A DNA stretch of 38,544 nt from Pseudomonadota bacterium (GTDB lineage: Bacteria > Pseudomonadota > Gammaproteobacteria > Steroidobacterales > Steroidobacteraceae). A program made the translations under genes and the position numbers. This document shows, one piece after another, positions 34,241 through 38,544 of this stretch (positions within the stretch are counted from its first letter, which is position 1; the number at the start of each line of letters is the position of its first letter). The stretch is from the NCBI GenBank assembly GCA_025357635.1, contig JANXOV010000012.1, positions 1 through 38,544 of the forward strand. Reading direction: 5' to 3'. Below the pieces are notes generated by a model that worked only from the letters and a program-made list of their open reading frames with translations, was not told the DNA's origin and searched no databases.

Positions 34241-34707
34241 GCGGCTCATGATCTGCGACTACGCTGGACACGAACGGTTGAATCGATCCGTTTAGCATCG
34301 GCAAAGCTGCCGTTCACTACCGGCGGCTATAGTGGGTCAACTTGGCACATTCCCGAGCCAGTGGAAAAATTGAAGTGTTAAATTCCCAATCAATGGCAGC
34401 CTTGCCCGCCAGTAAGCGGCCGCTTTTCGACGCGACCGGCCATTTGCTGTCGGTGACGGCACTGATCTGACTGTCTGTAAGCGGACATTCCAAACTACGG
34501 CGGGTGACATCGGCACCCGAATCACCGGCCGCATGATTGTTAGGTGCAGCCCGGCAATGCTGCTGGTGGAATATTTTGCGACTTCATCCAATTCACTCTA
34601 CTCGCTTGCGAGGAATCGAGTGCGGCGAGAACGACTACGGCTCGGAACACACCAGATTTGGCTTCGGCTGCCTTCGGACGCATACTCTCATCCATAGGTG
34701 TTGAATT
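34241..34707. other. intergenic stretch carrying modular repeats
   Basis: 467 bp without a supported gene. It contains repeat unit 1 (34303-34441, listed separately), a further AAGCGGACATTC module at 34479-34490, and from about 34540 a stretch with no recognisable signal. A 60-codon leftward frame at 34540-34722 exists, but I find no support for it. No clear promoter or ribosome site precedes the gene at 34708. Confidence 0.6.
34303..34441 (+). repeat. modular intergenic repeat, unit 1 (includes 110 bp direct repeat copy A)
   Basis: It starts with AAAGCTGCCGTTC and a GGCGGCT block. It then runs into 34332-34441, which is nearly identical to 37468-37576; the differences are a few substitutions and one indel. 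It contains the 12 bp palindrome AAGCGGCCGCTT and ends in GACGCGACCGGCC. Confidence 0.85.
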
Positions 34708-35175
34708 ATGTCTCTTGAGCATTTGTTCTTCCTGTCGCAGATCATCGCTTCAATCGCGGTTGTCGCGTCCCTTATTTTTGTCGGACGAGAGGTCAAGGAA
34801 AACACGATCGCCCTTCAGCGCAATGAGCACAATTCAACGATGCAGCAATGGACGGTCGTTCGGCAAGCAATTGCTTCCAATCGCGAAGTTGCTGAATTGA
34901 TGACGACGGGTCTGTCCGGCGAGCGCGATCTCGATCTCGCGGACAAGTTACGGCAAGAGCAAATGTTGCAGGAGATGGCATGGGCTTCGTTTCACATCTG
35001 GGATAGAACGCGTCGCGGGATCTTTCCAAAGGGAACCTTCGAGCAGACCGGTGGCGCGCTACTTTGCTCATATATCAAAACTGCGCGTGGCAGTGAGTGG
35101 TGGCGAAGTTCCAAAGGCGTGGGTTTCTATCCGGGATTTGTCGCAGATGTCGATACGCTTCTTGCTAAGGTCTAA
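34708..35175 (+). CDS. hypothetical small membrane-anchored protein
   Basis: A 155 aa protein of a widespread but uncharacterised type. It has an N-terminal transmembrane helix (LFFLSQIIASIAVVASLIFVG, residues about 6-26), then the typical REVKENTIALQRNEHNSTM segment and a helical cytoplasmic remainder rich in Trp and charged residues. No catalytic motif is visible. No good ribosome site precedes ATG 34708, so expression may start from a leaderless or distant signal. It lies alone between repeat units 1 and 2, with no partner in operon distance. Base composition looks less GC-rich than in the first 30 kb. Confidence 0.72.
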   Translation: MSLEHLFFLSQIIASIAVVASLIFVGREVKENTIALQRNEHNSTMQQWTVVRQAIASNREVAELMTTGLSGERDLDLADKLRQEQMLQEMAWASFHIWDRTRRGIFPKGTFEQTGGALLCSYIKTARGSEWWRSSKGVGFYPGFVADVDTLLAKV

Positions 35176-35259
35176 TCGGGGAAAAATTCCAAGATCGGCA
35201 ATGTGATTCCGTAGCGCACGCTGTTGCGCGGACGGTCCGCCTTATTGCGTAATTTGTGG

Positions 35260-35344
35260 CTGCCGCAAAGCGGACAGTTCGAAATGTCGGCTCAGGGTCA
35301 AAGCGACCCAGGATGCCGACTCTCAGGTCTTTGACGCGACCGGC
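35260..35344 (+). repeat. modular intergenic repeat, unit 2 (short form)
   Basis: It carries CTGCCGCAAAGCGGAC, a GTCGGCT block followed by GGGTCAA, and at the end GACGCGACCGGC, in the same order as unit 4 but lacking most of the 110 bp core. It also holds a small inverted repeat (GGGTCAAAGCGACCC). It lies between the 34708 gene and the old yellow enzyme gene. Confidence 0.6.
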
Positions 35345-35422
35345 AGGAAGGATTCAACGCTGCGCAAGCACTATGGATTTCAGTAAAAAATTGCATCTGA
35401 AACGAAGTCTCGGAAGTCGGCT

Positions 35423-36724
35423 TCATGAGGAATCAGGCTTCGATCGTGTAGCATTTCTCATTGAAGTGCCGATTCGCGATTGTTCGATCAAAGTATACTT
35501 CTGCGTCACCAAGTCGCCGATCTGGTGCCGATTCGGGTAATCCGTATAACCCGCCGCGCCACCACCATAAAAGGTGTTGCGGTCATATACGTTCAGCAAA
35601 GCCCCTTCGCGAATGCGATCTGGAAGGTCGGGGTTGGCCAGAAACCACCGCCCGAAGGCGATCAGGTCATAGGTCCCGCTCCCTACGGCCGCTTCGGCGG
35701 TCAGCGGCGTGAAGCCACCGGCGCCAATCAGGGTGCCCGAATAAAGTGTACGAAACCGCGCATTGCGCATTGGGTGAGCGTGCGATCGGTCGGCGTCCGG
35801 GTCAACCGAAAGAGCACCTACACGCGGTTCTGTCAGCATCAGGTAAGCCAGCGGAAATGCATTCAATCCTTCGACGGCATGGTCATACAACGCCTCTGGA
35901 TCGGATGTGATCGCTCCGAAGTAAACTTGGTAGAACTCGCCCGTCGCCGGGTCAATCGCGGTCGGCGACAGTCGAACTGCGACCCGGTCGGGCCCCACCT
36001 CGGCCACCAGTGCTGCCACTACATCAAACAAGAACCGGCATCTGTTTTCGATCGAGCCACCATATCTATCCGTCCTTCGGTTGATGCCGTCGCAGAAAAA
36101 TTGCTCGACCAGGTATCCGTGCGCAGCATGCAGTTCGATATAGTCGAATCCGGCACGTTGAGCGTTGCGGGCTGCTTTTCGATAGTCGTCAATGACCCGT
36201 TCAATCTCCCTGGTTTCGAGCGCGCGCGGCTCAACCGCCGGTTGGTCCCAGTTATAGTCGCCCGCATCTGATCCTGGACGCAGGACCACTGCGGAAGACG
36301 AAACCGGCGGTAAGGGTACATTTCTACCACGCACGATCGGATGATTCGCAATTCCCGGCTGGGCCACCCGGCCAGCGTGCAGCAATTGGCAACAGATCAA
36401 CGCACCCTTGTCATGCACCGCCCGGGTGACCGCCTTCCACCCGCGGACCTGCGCTTCTGTCCAAATGCCGGGCACGTGTCCTGCGCCCTCGCGCACTGCG
36501 TCATAAATCGTCCAAACTGGTGTTGCCTCGGGCGAGATATGCGTCGCCTCAGTAATCAATAGTCCGCCTTGAGAAGCCCGCTGGGCATAGTACAGCGCAG
36601 TTTGCGCTGTCGGCGCGAGCGTCGCCGCAGCGGCCCTAGTGCGTGTCATCGGCGCCAGAACGACACGATGCGCCAGATGGCGGCCGCCAACTTGGCATTG
36701 CCTGAATAAGAAGCGACAAGGCAT
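35423..36724 (-). CDS. old yellow enzyme family NADH:flavin oxidoreductase (NemA-like)
   Basis: FMN-dependent ene-reductase, 433 aa, which is long for the family because of extra loops. The N-terminal RVVLAPMTRTRA and the substrate-binding His pair in ELHAAHGYLVEQFF (HxxH, as in NemA/PETN reductase) are visible. So are RRTDRYGGSIENRCRF and the phosphate-binding GAGGFTPLTAE with DLIAFGRWFLANPDLP. It would reduce activated C=C bonds or nitro groups using NAD(P)H. ATG at 36724 fits the family N-terminus better than 36748. Small palindromes (AGAGA-TAT-TCTCT and ATTCT-CTC-AGAAT, 36726-36744) lie directly upstream and may bind a regulator. It is a single gene between repeat units. Confidence 0.9.
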   Translation of the reverse strand: MPCRFLFRQCQVGGRHLAHRVVLAPMTRTRAAAATLAPTAQTALYYAQRASQGGLLITEATHISPEATPVWTIYDAVREGAGHVPGIWTEAQVRGWKAVTRAVHDKGALICCQLLHAGRVAQPGIANHPIVRGRNVPLPPVSSSAVVLRPGSDAGDYNWDQPAVEPRALETREIERVIDDYRKAARNAQRAGFDYIELHAAHGYLVEQFFCDGINRRTDRYGGSIENRCRFLFDVVAALVAEVGPDRVAVRLSPTAIDPATGEFYQVYFGAITSDPEALYDHAVEGLNAFPLAYLMLTEPRVGALSVDPDADRSHAHPMRNARFRTLYSGTLIGAGGFTPLTAEAAVGSGTYDLIAFGRWFLANPDLPDRIREGALLNVYDRNTFYGGGAAGYTDYPNRHQIGDLVTQKYTLIEQSRIGTSMRNATRSKPDSS

Positions 36725-36925
36725 AAGAGATATTCTCTCAGAATACATCGACGGACAGGATTAGGTACGACCGAATGCCGTGTGGTCCAGTGCATTGATG
36801 GGGCAGCATGGAAGCAGACGCTCGCGACCGGCAGCTTCAACAGAGGTCCAGGCTGCCTTGATTTGTCAGTATCTCCGCCAGAGGCGCTGGTCGGCGAAGG
36901 CCAAACCCCATTTAGTTAGCACTGA

Positions 36926-36955
36926 CTGCCACAAAGCTGACGTTGGGTCTGCCTG
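36926..36955 (+). repeat. modular intergenic repeat, unit 3 (fragment)
   Basis: CTGCCACAAAGCTGAC at 36926-36941 matches the opening module of unit 2 at 14 of 16 positions and is followed by GTTGGGTCTGCC. The rest of the unit is not recognisable. It lies between the old yellow enzyme and the RraB-like gene. Confidence 0.4.
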
Positions 36956-36958
36956 TGT

Positions 36959-37372
36959 CTAATTCGGGGGTGCCGAACCAACGTCCATACCGTCGTACGA
37001 GTACAGGTTCATCTTTGCAGCCAATTCATAGAACTCATGATTTCTCGCATCGAGAGAATCGACGGTTTGGACTTCGACTCGTTCGATATGAAGACGCCAC
37101 CGCGTCGGGGTCGATGCATTGGGCCTCTCCGAGATGTCTTCGATGCGATACCCCATCGACTCAAGGTGACTGGCCGCCTGTTTTAGAGGCTCGGGAGTCG
37201 AGTTCGAAAAATAGTAACCCCAGAGCAGTGGCCCATCGACGTTCCACGGTGCGTCACGTCGCATCGAATCGAACATCGATTGCAATTGTTTTCTCGTGAT
37301 TGGCGCACCAGCCTGGGCAATTGCGAGGCCAAGAATTAAGAAGCTGAGTAGAACTGCTTTGAGACTGCACAT
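36959..37372 (-). CDS. RraB-domain protein with signal peptide
   Basis: A 137 aa protein. The N-terminus MCSLKAVLLSFLILGLAIAQAG is a signal peptide or anchor. After it comes an RraB-type domain: GPLLWGYYFSNSTPEPLKQAA, SHLESMGYRIEDI, then HIERVEVQTVDSLDARNHEFY and the diagnostic SYDGMDVG at the end. Cytoplasmic RraB proteins inhibit RNase E, but a signal peptide argues that this one acts outside the cytoplasm and does something else. The frame extends upstream to 37528 into repeat copy B; ATG 37372 is chosen because the domain and signal begin there. Confidence 0.78.
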   Translation of the reverse strand: MCSLKAVLLSFLILGLAIAQAGAPITRKQLQSMFDSMRRDAPWNVDGPLLWGYYFSNSTPEPLKQAASHLESMGYRIEDISERPNASTPTRWRLHIERVEVQTVDSLDARNHEFYELAAKMNLYSYDGMDVGSAPPN

Positions 37373-37434
37373 GTTCGCTCGTCCGTAAACGATTGGATTG
37401 CTACAGTATTTGCGGTGCAGTAGGTCAAATTGAG

Positions 37435-37576
37435 CAGCCCGAAAGCGGACTCGTGTCGCCGTCGGCTGTGGGTCAACTTGGCACATTCCCGAGCCAGGGC
37501 AAAATTGAAGTGTTAAATTCCCAATCAATGGCCGCTTTGCCCGCCAGTAAGCGGCCGCTTTTCGACGCGACCGGCC
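37435..37576 (+). repeat. modular intergenic repeat, unit 4 (includes direct repeat copy B)
   Basis: CAGCCCGAAAGCGGAC, a GTCGGCT block, then GTGGGTCAAC and the 109 bp copy B (37468-37576), nearly identical to 34332-34441. The same AAGCGGCCGCTT palindrome and GACGCGACCGGCC end are present. A further AAGCTGTCATTCGC module follows at about 37615. It lies between the RraB-like and the SnoaL-like genes. Confidence 0.85.
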
Positions 37577-37751
37577 CCCTTTGAGTCATTCGACCGTTGC
37601 AAATGCGCGCCGATAAGCTGTCATTCGCGGCGCGCGGTACACTGATTCGATGCTGAGTGGGGGTTGACCAGTTACGGCCGGCGAGCGCAGAGTTTCTGCG
37701 GGATGACTGGGCCCCTTTCTCTCGGTGCTACAACAAATAAGGAAGAATCAC

Positions 37752-38207
37752 ATGAGAATCAACGGTTCGATTTGCATTTTTACCCTCATCGCGTGTACCT
37801 GCCTGACTACAGCCGCTTACGCCGACGGCACAAAAGTTGCGATAGAGGCCGCGAACGGCGAGTTCTCCGCGGCTGCGGCCAAGGGCGATGGAGCAGCTCT
37901 CGCAGCGCTGTATACGCCCGATGGACAAGTGATGCCGGCCGGCAGCAACCCCATCCGAGGCGCAGAAGCGATTCAGAAATTTTGGCAAGGAGCGCTAGAT
38001 TCAGGGGTCGCAGCCGTCGGCCTCAGGACCATCGAAGTCTTCGGTCATGGTCCAACGGCCACTGAAGTCGGGGAGTATGAGTTGCGCGACAAAGGGGGCA
38101 AGGCGCTTGACCATGGCAAGTACATCGTGGTTTGGCAGCGTGTGGACGGCAAGTGGAAGTTGCTTCGCGACATGTTCTCGACAAATGTACCGCCTCCCAA
38201 AAAGTAG
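37752..38207 (+). CDS. exported SnoaL-like (DUF4440/SgcJ-type) protein
   Basis: A 151 aa protein with a signal peptide (GSICIFTLIACTCLTTAAYA). The mature part is an NTF2-like cone fold of the DUF4440/SgcJ class: ANGEFSAAAAKGDGAALAALYTPDGQVMPAG, here noted as the opening helix and strand, IRGAEAIQKFWQGAL, and the closing DGKWKLLRDMFS. Such proteins are small-molecule binders or isomerase-like enzymes, and no specific reaction can be assigned. ATG 37752 follows AAGGAAG at a good distance; the frame itself opens at 37725. The 252 bp after its stop show no gene or clear hairpin. Confidence 0.82.
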   Translation: MRINGSICIFTLIACTCLTTAAYADGTKVAIEAANGEFSAAAAKGDGAALAALYTPDGQVMPAGSNPIRGAEAIQKFWQGALDSGVAAVGLRTIEVFGHGPTATEVGEYELRDKGGKALDHGKYIVVWQRVDGKWKLLRDMFSTNVPPPKK

Positions 38208-38459
38208 ACCTTGACCGGCGAGCGAGGGTCCGCGCCGTCGGGCGGAGCGGGCAGGCTCATCATAGGAACGACAGCGCCCAGCACTCGGTCGGAGCGCCCG
38301 CCCTGGGAAACGCTTACATCGGCGGCCCTCGGCCAGAACCAGTCAGTCGGCGGTGCAGCGTAATTCTCCGCAGAGCGGTCACTCAAGAACGATCCCTGAG
38401 GCAAAAATGCTAAGCTCCTGGCGTTTGTTCGGCACGCTCGTCACTTTGGGAGTACAAGC

Positions 38460-38544
38460 ATGTTTGCACGTTTGGTACCCGCGGTGCTGGCTTTGCTCAT
38501 GACGAACCCGTCATCGGCACTCGCGGAGGATGGAGACGAAGCCG
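38460..38544 (+). CDS. start of an exported protein, cut by the window end
   Basis: The first 28 codons of a gene. ATG at 38460 is preceded by GGGAG at a suitable distance. The sequence FARLVPAVLALLMTNPSSA with a likely cleavage at ALA is a signal peptide, followed by EDGDEA. Nothing more can be said about the mature protein. Confidence 0.6.
   Translation, partial: MFARLVPAVLALLMTNPSSALAEDGDEA

Noticed and set aside
34417-34428. The AAGCGGCCGCTT palindrome considered as a regulator site or cloning scar (it contains a NotI site).
   Set aside because: It occurs identically in both 110 bp copies and within related natural modules, so it belongs to the repeat rather than being a lone operator or a vector artefact.
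34241-34710. Possible integron attC sites (GTTAAAT inside the repeat, GTTAGGT near 34538, GTTGGGT near 36942).
   Set aside because: These match the loose core GTTRRRY, but I found no inverse core RYYYAAC at a fitting distance and no paired inner arms; no integrase gene is in the window. Kept only as an analogy for the cassette-like layout.
34540-34722. Leftward 60-codon open frame upstream of the 34708 gene.
   Set aside because: It overlaps the start of the rightward gene, shows no recognisable domain and has no ribosome site; likely chance.
1-38544. Search by eye for CRISPR arrays, tRNA or rRNA genes, prophage genes and intact insertion sequences.
   Set aside because: No regularly spaced short repeats, no tRNA-like cloverleaf with conserved arms, and no transposase, integrase or phage structural reading frame were recognised.

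Overview
The window is a 38.5 kb, mostly GC-rich chromosomal piece of a Gammaproteobacterium. The arrangement aroB-dgt-hemE (joined by ATGA overlaps), the divergent tesA / ybbA-ybbP locus, and many short hydrolase, permease and quinoprotein genes suggest an environmental member of the Nevskiales/Steroidobacterales/Xanthomonadales side of the class. This placement is inference from gene order and protein style, not from a marker gene. No rRNA, tRNA, CRISPR array, prophage or intact insertion sequence was seen.

Layout. 1-3012: a core operon with the end of aroB, then dgt and hemE. 3027-5186: a PLP aminotransferase, a Phd/VapC-type toxin-antitoxin pair with a clear palindromic operator, and a broken membrane-protein gene. 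5186-9789: a Sel1-repeat/prolyl 4-hydroxylase fusion, a fadD-like acyl-CoA ligase, and two lipoproteins, one a PotF-like binding protein. 9791-13652: two divergent YtcJ-like amidohydrolases sharing a 61 bp promoter gap. 13728-15697: a DUF3761 double-motif protein, a LysE-type exporter and a YdiY-like outer-membrane protein, separated by two hairpin terminators. 15732-19536: tesA and the ybbAP ABC system. 19546-23363: an unknown one-helix membrane protein, a DUF4139 protein and an APC permease. 23391-23988: a HigBA module. 24201-25058: an exported metallo-beta-lactamase-fold lactonase.

25073-28133 holds a leftward cluster (AhpD-like protein, DUF4142 protein, cupredoxin, Fe-S uracil-DNA glycosylase). 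It is divergent from an AraC regulator whose promoter gap carries three related half-sites spaced 21 bp. 28214-33145 has an MHS-family transporter, a family VIII esterase-like serine hydrolase and a PQQ/haem c alcohol dehydrogenase with the Asp-Tyr-Asp signature of lanthanide-dependent enzymes.

33.2-38.5 kb is a different kind of DNA. It has two gene remnants (a ferredoxin-reductase-like gene and a LysR gene) fused head to head after losing both N-termini. It also has a series of single unrelated genes (small membrane protein, old yellow enzyme, RraB-like protein, SnoaL-like protein) set between copies of a modular intergenic repeat, including a ~110 bp near-identical direct repeat at 34332 and 37468. 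This repeat-partitioned, cassette-like stretch is the best candidate for something not described before.
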